From Sarcodiotheca gaudichaudii (taxonomy: Eukaryota > Rhodophyta > Florideophyceae > Gigartinales > Solieriaceae), in assembly GCA_032355985.1 (NCBI GenBank), contig JAUKVZ010000007.1, positions 62,001 through 126,000 of the forward strand: 64,000 nt of DNA. Reading direction: 5' to 3'. Shown piece by piece: positions 10,386 to 18,819 of this stretch. The notes below the pieces were generated by a model that saw only the letters and a program-made list of their open reading frames with translations, searched no databases and was not told where the DNA came from. Each line of letters begins with the position of its first letter. The stretch's first letter is position 1. A program made the translations under genes and the position numbers.

Positions 10386-11181
10386 TCACTTCGAGTAGTC
10401 GTACACGCCCACACCCGTCTTGTCGCCAAGACGGCCTGCCGCGACGTACTGCTTCAACAACGGGCAGGGGGCGTACTTGGGATTGCCCAGCCCCTCGAGC
10501 ATCACGTTCATGATGTTCACGCACGTGTCCAGCCCGATGAAATCGGCCAGACGCAGCGGACCCATCGGATGGGCGCAGCCGAGCTGCATGATGCCGTCGA
10601 TCGCCTCCGGCTCCGCCACGCCTTCCATCAATGCATAAAACGCCTCGTTGATCAGCGGCATCAGCACGCGATTCGATACGAATCCCGGCCGATCATTCGC
10701 CTTCAGCGGCGTCTTGCCCATGCGCTCAGCAAGCGCAACGGTGCGATCCACGATCGCGTCACTCGTCTGCATGCCCTTGATCACCTCGACCAGCTTCATC
10801 ACCGGCACGGGATTGAAAAAGTGCATGCCCACAACGCGCGAAGCCGCATCGCCGGCGCTGGTCGCGATCTCCGTAATGCTGATCGAGCTGGTGTTCGAAG
10901 CCAGCGCAACGTTTTCATCAGGGAACATCTGCGCCAGCGTGTTGAAGAGATCGAACTTGACGCCCTTGTCCTCGACGATCGCCTCGATCACCCAGTCAGC
11001 GCCTTTCAGGCCATCGAGCGATTCGACGTAGCTGATGCGCGCCGTCGCGGCGTCCGCATCATCCTGCGTCATCTTGCCCTTCTCGACCGCGCGAGCGAAG
11101 AGTTTGGCTCGAAGCGCCTTGCATTTTTCCAGGCCCGCAGCTTGCGCATCGAAGACAACCGCTTCAATCCCCGCCTGCGCC

Positions 11182-11216
<35 letters not shown>

Positions 11217-11249
11217 GCCGATCACGGCGATTTTCTTCACATCAGACAT
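10386..11249 (-). CDS. hbd: 3-hydroxybutyryl-CoA dehydrogenase
   Basis: 287 residues, the usual length; ATG 11249 gives the family start MSDVKKIAVIGAGQMGGG. The NAD-binding GxGxxG motif is at residues 11-16. The catalytic His region reads VVGMHFFNPVPVMKLVEVI and the C-terminal helical domain has NDRPGFVSNRVLMPLINEAF and GPLRLADFIGLD. It oxidises (S)-3-hydroxybutyryl-CoA to acetoacetyl-CoA, the partner reaction of the thiolase at 17356-18537. It is monocistronic, 30 bases from the convergent kinase. A perfect inverted repeat lies 32 bases upstream of its start. Confidence 0.92.
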
Positions 11250-11280
11250 GTCGATCGATCCCTGTCGAGCCGCATCGCGC

Positions 11281-11301
11281 CGCAGATGATCAACATCTGC
11301 G
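11281..11301. promoter_or_regulatory. Inverted repeat upstream of hbd, operator candidate
   Basis: CGCAGATG and CATCTGCG are perfect 8-base arms around ATCAA. The element sits 32 bases upstream of the hbd start codon on the minus strand. Size and position suit a TetR- or GntR-type repressor site, but no regulator is adjacent and no second copy was noticed. Confidence 0.35.
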
Positions 11302-11398
11302 CAGCACACGGGCGTAGTTGACGTTTGATCCGCCCGCGCCGCCGCGAGCGAGAGATCGATTCTAACGATCGCAGAGCATGGCGCCGCGACGCCCCCTG

Positions 11399-12643
11399 CT
11401 ATCGCTTCAGCGTGATCTGTCGCTGCTCACCATCGCGCAGAATCGTCAGCTTGACCTCGTCCCCGGCCATCAGCGGCTGCAGTTCGCGAGCGCTCAGACC
11501 GGCCACGGGCGTGCCGCCCACGGCGACAATCTCATCCCCCGCCATCAAGCCGGACAGATGCGCATGCGAACGCGGCTCCACATGCTCGATCACAACCGAA
11601 TCGGCGCCCACACGCACGGCCATGCCCAGTTTGCCCGAGCCCGGCGCGGCCGCGGCACGCTGCGGCCCTGTTCCTTCGGCGCGCTTGCGCGACAAGCGCA
11701 CAAGCCCGTTTCGCTGATCAACCGTCAGCGCAAAGTCATCGAGCAACTTCGATCCGATATTGCCGAAACCACCGGACTGCATGGCGCCGATGTCGCCGAA
11801 CGTGATCTGCATGTCCTCAAAAACGTGATCGCCGATGACAACCGAGCCATCAAGCCTGCCTGCGCGAATCTCACTCTCACCCATCGGCGAGCGCGCCTTG
11901 CCGATCACTACGAGTTCGCCGTCGACCGGAATCCTGCCAACCATCGCGCCGGGCAGCAGCAGTTCACCGGGCGAGCCCGTGTCGATGTGCGCTTTGCACG
12001 CAACGCCCCCTGCCGTCAGCGCCACGCTCACACCGACACCCGTCGCCTCATCTTCAAGAATGGGCAGCACATCGATATCACCGGCCCGCAGGGCGCCGCG
12101 CTCCATGATCAGCTCCTGATCGACCATGTCATACGTCAGCAGCAGATCCTCAAAGATCGGCAGCCCGACAACGCCATCGGGCGCATCCGGCGTGTCGCCG
12201 AACATCCGCTTCAGCGGCATCGTGATCGCGCGAAAGTCCATGAACTCCGCACTGCCGATCGCCAGCGTGTCCACTTCCAGCCGCTGCTCGTACAGCCCCT
12301 GCCCTCCCGCCGGCATGTCGTCGCTCTTCACTTCCGGCAACTGCACCAGATCCTGAATCACCGGATCCATGACCAGCGCGACCGAAGAGCCTGTGTCGAC
12401 GATGAAGCGGAACGGCCCCTTGCCGTTGATGGTCACGTAGACACCCGGCCGCCCGCCCAGATCGAGCATGGGCGTCGCGACGCGATCATCAGGCAGCACA
12501 CACCCCTTCGGCGCCGCGGACGCGGGAATCACCGGATCCCCAACAGGCTGCGCCAGCGCCAACTGACTTGTGCCCAGCGCGATCAGACCCGCGATCGCGA
12601 TGCCTGTGATGCTTTGCCTTTTCATTGATCCCATGCGAGTCAT
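11399..12643 (-). CDS. Secreted pepsin/retropepsin-fold aspartyl protease with C-terminal PDZ domain
   Basis: 414 residues. ATG 12643 is preferred because GGGAG lies six bases upstream; ATGs at 12634 and 12625 are alternatives. Signal peptide: residues 9-32, ending in LALAQ. Two active-site motifs are visible, FIVDTGSSVALV (Asp83) and AHIDTGSPGELLL (Asp221), so one chain carries both catalytic Asp residues. The last 85 residues form a PDZ domain (HLSGLMAGDEIVAVGGTPV). This is a cellular bacterial protease family (clan AA plus PDZ), probably periplasmic; substrates are unknown. Divergent from padR across a short promoter region, so PadR may control it. Confidence 0.82.
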   Translation of the reverse strand: MTRMGSMKRQSITGIAIAGLIALGTSQLALAQPVGDPVIPASAAPKGCVLPDDRVATPMLDLGGRPGVYVTINGKGPFRFIVDTGSSVALVMDPVIQDLVQLPEVKSDDMPAGGQGLYEQRLEVDTLAIGSAEFMDFRAITMPLKRMFGDTPDAPDGVVGLPIFEDLLLTYDMVDQELIMERGALRAGDIDVLPILEDEATGVGVSVALTAGGVACKAHIDTGSPGELLLPGAMVGRIPVDGELVVIGKARSPMGESEIRAGRLDGSVVIGDHVFEDMQITFGDIGAMQSGGFGNIGSKLLDDFALTVDQRNGLVRLSRKRAEGTGPQRAAAAPGSGKLGMAVRVGADSVVIEHVEPRSHAHLSGLMAGDEIVAVGGTPVAGLSARELQPLMAGDEVKLTILRDGEQRQITLKR

Positions 12644-12665
12644 TGGAGTCTCCCGGCTGGTGGCC

Positions 12666-12693
12666 CTGACACAGATAGTGCTTTTCGTACTAT
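12666..12693 (+). promoter_or_regulatory. padR promoter overlapped by a dyad operator candidate
   Basis: CTGACA (12666-12671), a 16-base spacer and TACTAT (12688-12693) form a good sigma70-like promoter. Over it lies ATAGTGCTTTTCGTACTAT (12675-12693), with ATAGT/ACTAT as arms. PadR-family repressors bind dyads of this size in their own promoters, and the site also lies 32 bases upstream of the divergent protease start. Autoregulation is inferred. Confidence 0.5.
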
Positions 12694-12749
12694 ACTGCCC
12701 CGGGTCGCCTTCGGTTGCGGCCATCCATCCGAATCCCGAAAGGACGCCC

Positions 12750-13286
12750 ATGGCGAGCCTGACAGATCTGGAAGCCGTCGTGGTGTGCGTCATTCGCCGC
12801 AACCAGCCCTGCACACCCTATCTGGTCCGCAAGTGCCTGCAGGCGTCTCCCTCGTCTCATTTCAGCGACAGCGCGGGGTCGATTTATCCCCTCTGCCGCC
12901 GCCTGGAAAAGCAGGGCCTCCTCTCCTCCGCGGCCACGAAGACCGGCCAGCGAAAAGCTCGGGCGTACTCCTGCACGAGAGAGGGCGAGAAGGCGGCACG
13001 GGAGTGGATCATGGCCCTGTCGCCTCCCGAGAGCATGATGGCGATGGATCCACTGCGGACGCGCATGGCGTTTCTGGATGTGATCCCGAAGATAAAACGA
13101 GAGGCATGGCTGGAAGCCGCCCGCAAGAGCCTGCTGGATCAGCTCGCCCTGATCGAGTCCTTCGGCGAAAACCCCGGCGCGGCAGAGAGCCCGTATCTCC
13201 CGCTGGCCAATGACAATGCGCTGCGCCTGACGATGGAGCGGATGCGCTGGCTGGAGAAGTGCGCGATGAAGTTGGATGAGGACTAG
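12750..13286 (+). CDS. PadR-family transcriptional regulator
   Basis: 178 residues from ATG 12750 with AAAGGA upstream. The N-terminal winged helix has the PadR layout: a start like [28 protein letters not shown], then [16 protein letters not shown] and a wing with [21 protein letters not shown]. The C-terminal helices (about 95-178) are the dimerisation part. PadR proteins are ligand-responsive repressors, often of efflux or stress genes. The neighbours suggest control of itself and perhaps the divergent PDZ protease. The last four bases overlap the convergent alcohol dehydrogenase. The ligand cannot be told. Confidence 0.85.
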   Translation: MASLTDLEAVVVCVIRRNQPCTPYLVRKCLQASPSSHFSDSAGSIYPLCRRLEKQGLLSSAATKTGQRKARAYSCTREGEKAAREWIMALSPPESMMAMDPLRTRMAFLDVIPKIKREAWLEAARKSLLDQLALIESFGENPGAAESPYLPLANDNALRLTMERMRWLEKCAMKLDED

Positions 13287-14284
13287 CCAACTTCGATCAC
13301 CGCGGCGCCTCGAATTGCATCGTTTTTCAGCGCGCACAGCGCTTCATTGACATCATCGAGACAGAATCGCTGCACGCTTGTGTTGATGCCGATGCGCGCT
13401 GCCTCTTCGAGAAACGCGCGGCCGTCTTCTCGTGTGTTGTTCGCGACGGATCGGATCACGCGCTCGCCGTAGAGCAGTTCGTACTTCATCTCGGGGATCG
13501 GGCTCATGTGGATGCCGCCGAGGACGAGGCTGCCGCCCTTGTCGAGAGCCGCCAGCGCCGGGGGGACGATTTCACCGGCGGGCGCAAAGATGATGGAGGC
13601 GTCGAGCTTGACCGGGGGCGGATCCATCGCGCCGCCGACCCATGCCGCACCGAGTTCGCTTGCGAGCGCCTGATGCCTCTCCTGATCGCGCGTGCAGACG
13701 TAGACCTCCATGCCGCGCGCTCGCGCAAGTTGAATCACAACATGCCCCGCGGCGCCGAAGCCGTAGATGCCGAGCTTTGCGCCCGATGAGAGACCAGTGA
13801 GTTTGAGTGAGCGAAAGCCGATGATCCCCGCGCACAGCAGCGGCGCGGCCTGCAGGTCAGCGAATCCATCCGGCATTTCGTAGACGAAGTTCGCCGGCGC
13901 GATCATGTACTCGGCGAAGCCGCCGTTGACTGTCCAGCCGGTGAAGTCCGGCGCATCGCAGAGATTCTCGCGGCCGGAATCGCAGAAAGAGCAGCAGCCG
14001 CAGGTGTGATGCAGCCACGCGACGCCGACGCGGGCGCCGACGGGCGGCGACGTCACGCCTGTGCCGTGCTCGACGACTTCCGCAACGACCTGATGGCCCG
14101 GAACAACGGGCGACAGCCGCGACGCCAGATCGCCCTCGACGACATGCAGATCAGTGCGGCACACCCCGCAGACACACACACGCAACAGCACCTCTCCCTC
14201 CCCTGGCAGGGGAGGCGAAACATCCTCGATGGAGAGAGGATGCGTCTCGACGAGCGCCTGAGTGTGGAGGATTGCGGCTTTCAT
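13283..14284 (-). CDS. Zinc-dependent alcohol dehydrogenase (MDR family)
   Basis: 333 residues from ATG 14284. Catalytic zinc ligands are Cys42 (CGVCRTDLH) and His64 (VVPGHQVV). Structural zinc ligands are in [15 protein letters not shown] (residues 95-109). The Rossmann motif is [16 protein letters not shown], near residue 172. It resembles the AdhA-type medium-chain alcohol dehydrogenases that convert alcohols and aldehydes with NAD(P). No partner gene is in an operon with it. Substrate is unknown. Confidence 0.87.
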   Translation of the reverse strand: MKAAILHTQALVETHPLSIEDVSPPLPGEGEVLLRVCVCGVCRTDLHVVEGDLASRLSPVVPGHQVVAEVVEHGTGVTSPPVGARVGVAWLHHTCGCCSFCDSGRENLCDAPDFTGWTVNGGFAEYMIAPANFVYEMPDGFADLQAAPLLCAGIIGFRSLKLTGLSSGAKLGIYGFGAAGHVVIQLARARGMEVYVCTRDQERHQALASELGAAWVGGAMDPPPVKLDASIIFAPAGEIVPPALAALDKGGSLVLGGIHMSPIPEMKYELLYGERVIRSVANNTREDGRAFLEEAARIGINTSVQRFCLDDVNEALCALKNDAIRGAAVIEVG

Positions 14285-14348
14285 GAGATCAGCGTGTGTG
14301 TAGGATTTCAGTTATTCGTGCGGGGCACAAGTGATGGCGGGAGCATCG

Positions 14349-15809
14349 ATGATCAAGTGGATTCGCAGGCATCGTGTGATTTCGAAAGCGGGTGTGACCG
14401 CGTGGGCCGTAGCGTTCTTTGCGCTGGTGCACTTCTGGGCGCGGCTGGTTGTCGCAGAGCCGCATGTGACCACTGATCATCTCGCGCTGCTTCACGAAGC
14501 GATCATCGAAACATATCCCGATCGCACGGATGCATGGCCTGCACATTTAGCGCTGCTTGAGCGCATGGATCCCATCGTGACGGAATGCGCCGAGGAGTAC
14601 AACGTAGACCGGAGGCTGATCGATCTTCGGGAAGCCTGCAGGAACGATTGGAACAGTGATGGGCTGGAGCGATACAGGGATCTGCTGGCGCGCCTGACAC
14701 CGGTGCTGCGAAAGGCGGGCGCCATTGATCCATCCAGCTATTACCTGCTGCCTCTACGCGAACTGAAACGCGACGGCGAGCCGCTCGGCTTCGCATCAAT
14801 CAGTTACAGCTTCCCTGTTCGGGCGATCACACCGGCCAATGGCGGAGATCATCAGTATGCCGCCGCGCTCCGCTACAGCGTCGAAACGTATGGCTGGGCG
14901 CCCTCGGTCGATCTGATCGACACCGGCCTCAACATGGCTGAAATTACGGCAACGACGACATCGGCAACGTTCGCGCGCTCCTGCGCGCGAAGCGCAGACG
15001 CGCTGTTGCAGGAGCTCCGGAGATTACTCGTCGAGCATCCACCGACGGCCGCCGAGGCGGAGATGATCCTCGCAGCGCTCGACGATCACTCGGGTCTGCT
15101 CGTTGATCGAGACTTCCAGATTCTGGTGTTCGCGCACAAGGCCGATCAGGCGTCCGAGTTCAACTACGGCCCGAGCGGCGTCAGTTCACAGATCGCTGGC
15201 TTTCCCGGGTGGCATCGCGACATCATGGATCGCATGGATTCGCTTCCATCGGTGACGCTCGAGTTTCGCCGCGTTTCGAATCGGGCGGACTTTCTTGCGG
15301 ACGCCCCGATTGCCGTCGAGGATCTACACGCTGCGAAGTCGCTTTCCGCGAACGATCTCGCCAACTACAAAACCTCTGGTCGGCGCCATTATCGCGACAA
15401 TGCGCGCAGGCACGGACGGTTCATGCATCTGGAGATCCTCGGATCCGACTTCAACTCGGTGCTCAATTCATGGTTTGTGATGTATGAACTCGAGAACGCG
15501 ATTCGAGGCACGCGCATCGCCGTGCTGCTCGCCGCCTACGAACGCGAGTACGGCCGACCCCCTGCATCACTGGCCGACCTGGCGCTTGATCCGGACGCGC
15601 TGGTCACAGTGCAGGGCGAATCGTTCGAATATGCGCCGAAATGGCAAGGCTATGTTCCCGGGGATGGCGTGCGCCCGACGATGAGCCTGAAGTCGCGGGC
15701 GATGAAGAATCTCGAGTTCGAGTATCCGGCGCAGACGCGCGAGTTCTTTGAGCCGAGGGACGCCGGTGAGCCACTGACGAATACACGCGGCCGCTGGTCA
15801 TCGCGGTAG
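14349..15809 (+). CDS. Membrane-anchored protein of unknown function, copy A of a tandem pair
   Basis: 486 residues. ATG 14349 is chosen because GCGGGAG lies upstream and the downstream paralogue aligns from the same point. One N-terminal transmembrane helix (ISKAGVTAWAVAFFALVHFW) anchors a large domain that is probably outside the cytoplasm. Near the C-terminus is the block LAAYEREYGRPPASLADL followed by a Gln-Gly-x-x-Phe-Glu-Tyr segment. This block is shared with the next gene. Family not recognised and no catalytic motif seen. Probably cotranscribed with the gene at 15847. Confidence 0.72.
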   Translation: MIKWIRRHRVISKAGVTAWAVAFFALVHFWARLVVAEPHVTTDHLALLHEAIIETYPDRTDAWPAHLALLERMDPIVTECAEEYNVDRRLIDLREACRNDWNSDGLERYRDLLARLTPVLRKAGAIDPSSYYLLPLRELKRDGEPLGFASISYSFPVRAITPANGGDHQYAAALRYSVETYGWAPSVDLIDTGLNMAEITATTTSATFARSCARSADALLQELRRLLVEHPPTAAEAEMILAALDDHSGLLVDRDFQILVFAHKADQASEFNYGPSGVSSQIAGFPGWHRDIMDRMDSLPSVTLEFRRVSNRADFLADAPIAVEDLHAAKSLSANDLANYKTSGRRHYRDNARRHGRFMHLEILGSDFNSVLNSWFVMYELENAIRGTRIAVLLAAYEREYGRPPASLADLALDPDALVTVQGESFEYAPKWQGYVPGDGVRPTMSLKSRAMKNLEFEYPAQTREFFEPRDAGEPLTNTRGRWSSR

Positions 15810-15846
15810 AGAGGCGTAATTGACGAGTGGTAAACTGGCGTCGCCG

Positions 15847-17337
15847 ATGCCAGATTCGAGATCACGCCATCAAGTCATCGCCCGATCATTGATCGCTATT
15901 TGGGCGCTCGTTTTCTTCTGGGCGGCGCACAAAGCCGTGCGCCATGTCATCGCTGAACCCCGGCCGCAGACGAATTACCTGGAACAACTGAACGAACTGA
16001 TGGAGCAATCACAGCCTCCGGGTCCGGATGCGTGGCCGCTTCAAAAAGCGGTCGGCGAACGAATCAATGAAGCGATTGGTCAGCCAGATACGTCCTCAAT
16101 CTATGGACACTTCGATCTTGCTGAGGCGCTCCAGCACGCGTGGGGCTCGGCCGAGCTTGCGCCATTGATCCAGTCTGTCGAAGCTTGTGCGCCATTGCTG
16201 ACCGAACTCAAACCGATTGTGGACATGAATTCGTTTCGGCGGAAACGCGTCCCGTCGCCGAACTGGGGCGTCAAGAGCAGTGCGATCCCGCAAATCACAT
16301 TCTCACGTCCGGAGCCGAGTTTCTGGAAAGCTCATACGGTCGCGGTGGCGCTGCGTTTTCAGGTGGAGACGGCGGGATGGGCGGACACTGCGTGGCTCAT
16401 AAGTGTGGGACTGGCGTCTGCAGATCTCAGGATGAGTCTTCCCTCGAAATTTGATCGGGTTGAAGGAGCAATGGAAGCGAGTTTGCTCTTGCGCGAGATC
16501 CGGATTCTGGTCTTTGATCACCCTCCCCGTCCGGATGAAGCGGACGCCATCATCAACGCGATGCGCCAAAGCGCTCCACGTCTGCTCTCAGTCACGAGTT
16601 TTCTTCCCGAACAACGACTCCTCTACAAGGAGATTGCAGAGCGGTCATACAGCCCCGGCGGCATTCGGGTCACGAATGACTGGGAGCGAATTATGTGGGG
16701 CAGCGGTGGATCCGATTTCCGATGGCGATTTCATCAACTCCTTGCCTGGCGAGCGGACACGCGCACTGAGTATCTGATGCACTGTTCGAAGATGCTGAGC
16801 GATCTTGAGCAGTTCGAAGGTGAGACGATTCCGGAAGCCATCGATCGACTTCTGGAACTCTACGACAGCTATGAACTTCGGTTGCAGCCGGATCGCCTTG
16901 ATTTCGACGGCAACTATGCGCTGTACGAACAGATGACGCTTCTTCAATTCATGTTCATGTGTGCCGGCGTCGAGAATGATTATCGCGCGACCGAGATCGC
17001 GATTCGCATTGCAGAGTTCAGGCGCACAAACGGCCATCTGCCCTCATCACTGGATGACTTGCCGATCGACCCGGCGAGATTGCTGTCGATCCAGGGAGCG
17101 CCCTTCGAATACTCGACAGACTACGAAGCGCTTTGGGATGAATACATGAAGAGCCTGACCGTTCACCTTTGGGTGCGAGGCTTGGCGCCGGCGCCATCTC
17201 CGCCGCGCACGTACAGCCTCCGTGCACCGGGGCTGCCGTCGCCGCTTGAGGTGGACGTCAACGAGTACATCGTCAGGCGAGGGCCGTATCCTCGCACCGT
17301 TGAACAAGCGAAGAAACTTCGAGAATCGTCAAACTAG
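15847..17337 (+). CDS. Membrane-anchored protein of unknown function, copy B of a tandem pair
   Basis: 496 residues from ATG 15847. A TTG at 15820 has a better ribosome binding site (AGAGAGG) and would add nine residues, but ATG 15847 matches copy A in length before the membrane helix. N-terminal helix: VIARSLIAIWALVFFWAAH, followed by AEP as in copy A. The shared C-terminal block is IAEFRRTNGHLPSSLDDL, then IQGAPFEYS. The two copies have diverged widely. It starts 37 bases after copy A stops, so an operon is likely. Base composition looks less GC-rich than the neighbours. Function unknown. Confidence 0.72.
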   Translation: MPDSRSRHQVIARSLIAIWALVFFWAAHKAVRHVIAEPRPQTNYLEQLNELMEQSQPPGPDAWPLQKAVGERINEAIGQPDTSSIYGHFDLAEALQHAWGSAELAPLIQSVEACAPLLTELKPIVDMNSFRRKRVPSPNWGVKSSAIPQITFSRPEPSFWKAHTVAVALRFQVETAGWADTAWLISVGLASADLRMSLPSKFDRVEGAMEASLLLREIRILVFDHPPRPDEADAIINAMRQSAPRLLSVTSFLPEQRLLYKEIAERSYSPGGIRVTNDWERIMWGSGGSDFRWRFHQLLAWRADTRTEYLMHCSKMLSDLEQFEGETIPEAIDRLLELYDSYELRLQPDRLDFDGNYALYEQMTLLQFMFMCAGVENDYRATEIAIRIAEFRRTNGHLPSSLDDLPIDPARLLSIQGAPFEYSTDYEALWDEYMKSLTVHLWVRGLAPAPSPPRTYSLRAPGLPSPLEVDVNEYIVRRGPYPRTVEQAKKLRESSN

Positions 17338-17355
17338 CGCGTGCTCGCTCGCCCT

Positions 17356-18537
17356 TTACCTCTCAATCAACATCGCAACCGCATTCCCGCCGCCAAGACA
17401 CAGCGACACCACACCTCGTTTCGCGTCCGTGCGGATCATCTGATGCACGAGCGTCACGAGCACGCGGGCGCCGCTAGCCCCAATGGGGTGGCCAAGCGCG
17501 ATGCCGCCGCCGCAGATGTTGAGCTTGTCTTCGGGGATCTCAAGCTTGCGCGCGTTCTGCAGGACCTGGGCGGCGAACGCTTCGTTGATCTCGAAGAGAT
17601 CAATGTCATCGACACCCAACTCCGACTTGCGCAGCAGCTCCGCCACGGCGAACGAGGGCGCCGTGAAGATCTCCTTCGGATCCACGCCTGATGTGAAGTA
17701 GCCCGTGATCTTCGCCAGCGGCTGCATGCCAAGCTCTTCGGCGCGGGCGGCGGATGTCACGCCCACGGCCGCGGCGCCATCTGAGATCTGGCTCGCGTTG
17801 CCGGCCGTCACACTGCCATCTTTCGTGAAGGCGGCGCGCAGCTTGGAAAGCACATCGACGGTTGAATCCTCGCGGAAGCCTTCATCCTGCGTGATGGTCT
17901 GCTTCTGCTTGATGGCGCCGGCGTCGATATCGCACAGCTCATCCTTGAACCAGCCCTTCTTCGTCGCGGTCGCGGCTCGCTGGTGGCTCTGGGCGCTGAA
18001 GCGATCCTGCTCCTCGCGGCTGACATCGTGCTCCTTGGCGATCCACTCGGCGGCGTTGCCCATGCCCCACTCTTCGAAAGCGCACGTCAGGCCGTCGGCC
18101 ATCATGTGATCGGTCATTTCGATGTTGCCGAACTTGGCGCCGGCGCGGATGTAGGCGAAGTGAGGCGCGAGCGTCATGTTCTCCATGCCGCCGGCGATGA
18201 TGGTCTGATGATCGCCGGCCTTGATGGCCTGGGCGGCGAGCATGACGGACTTGAGGCCGGAGCCGCAGACCTTGTTGACGGTGTAGCAGGGCATGGAGGT
18301 GGGCAGCCCGCCATTGAGGGCGGCCTGTCGCGCGGGGTTTTGCCCGAGGCCGGCCTGCAGCACATTGCCCATGATCACTTCTTCGACATCATCGCGCAGC
18401 TTCGGCTCATCCTTGAGGACGGCGTCGACGGCGAAGGCGCCGAGGGCGGTGGCCTTCGTGCGGCTGTAGGCGCCGAAGAATCGGCCGATGGGCGTGCGCT
18501 TGGCGCTGACAATGACGGGCTGGCGATCGGCGGACAT
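17356..18537 (-). CDS. atoB: Acetyl-CoA acetyltransferase (thiolase II)
   Basis: 393 residues, the standard length; ATG 18537 has AAGGAGT eight bases upstream. All thiolase residues are present: acyl-accepting Cys91 in NKVCGSGLKSV, His350 in GGGIALGHPIGASGAR, and Cys380 in CLGGGNAVAML. It condenses two acetyl-CoA to acetoacetyl-CoA or runs in reverse. Together with hbd at 10386 it supplies the C4 acyl-CoA steps, though the genes are not in one operon. Biosynthetic versus degradative use cannot be decided (phaA/thlA are equivalent names). Confidence 0.93.
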   Translation of the reverse strand: MSADRQPVIVSAKRTPIGRFFGAYSRTKATALGAFAVDAVLKDEPKLRDDVEEVIMGNVLQAGLGQNPARQAALNGGLPTSMPCYTVNKVCGSGLKSVMLAAQAIKAGDHQTIIAGGMENMTLAPHFAYIRAGAKFGNIEMTDHMMADGLTCAFEEWGMGNAAEWIAKEHDVSREEQDRFSAQSHQRAATATKKGWFKDELCDIDAGAIKQKQTITQDEGFREDSTVDVLSKLRAAFTKDGSVTAGNASQISDGAAAVGVTSAARAEELGMQPLAKITGYFTSGVDPKEIFTAPSFAVAELLRKSELGVDDIDLFEINEAFAAQVLQNARKLEIPEDKLNICGGGIALGHPIGASGARVLVTLVHQMIRTDAKRGVVSLCLGGGNAVAMLIER

Positions 18538-18819
18538 GCGAAGACTCCTTGGAACGGTCCAGAGACGAAGAGCGCCGGCTCTCAAAGCCCTGCGGCGCTG
18601 ATGTTTGCGGGTTGGGGCGTACGTCTGACGGCGGCGCCCGAGTGACCGGGACGCGCCTCCCCGGGGGCTCGCGACAGGCACGGAGGCCGCTCCGGGGGCC
18701 ATATAGTAGCGTCCCGACAGCGCCTCAGAGCGATGCGACATCCCTGCTGCGGGACGGCGCCTTGCGCATGCGTTACTGTCGTCCCCCCTGTTTCACACCA
18801 GTCACACCCGAGAATTTCC

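Noticed and set aside
11399-12643. A retroviral-type protease from a mobile element
   Set aside because: The protein has a signal peptide, two active-site motifs in one chain and a PDZ domain, as in cellular bacterial proteases; no other element genes are near.
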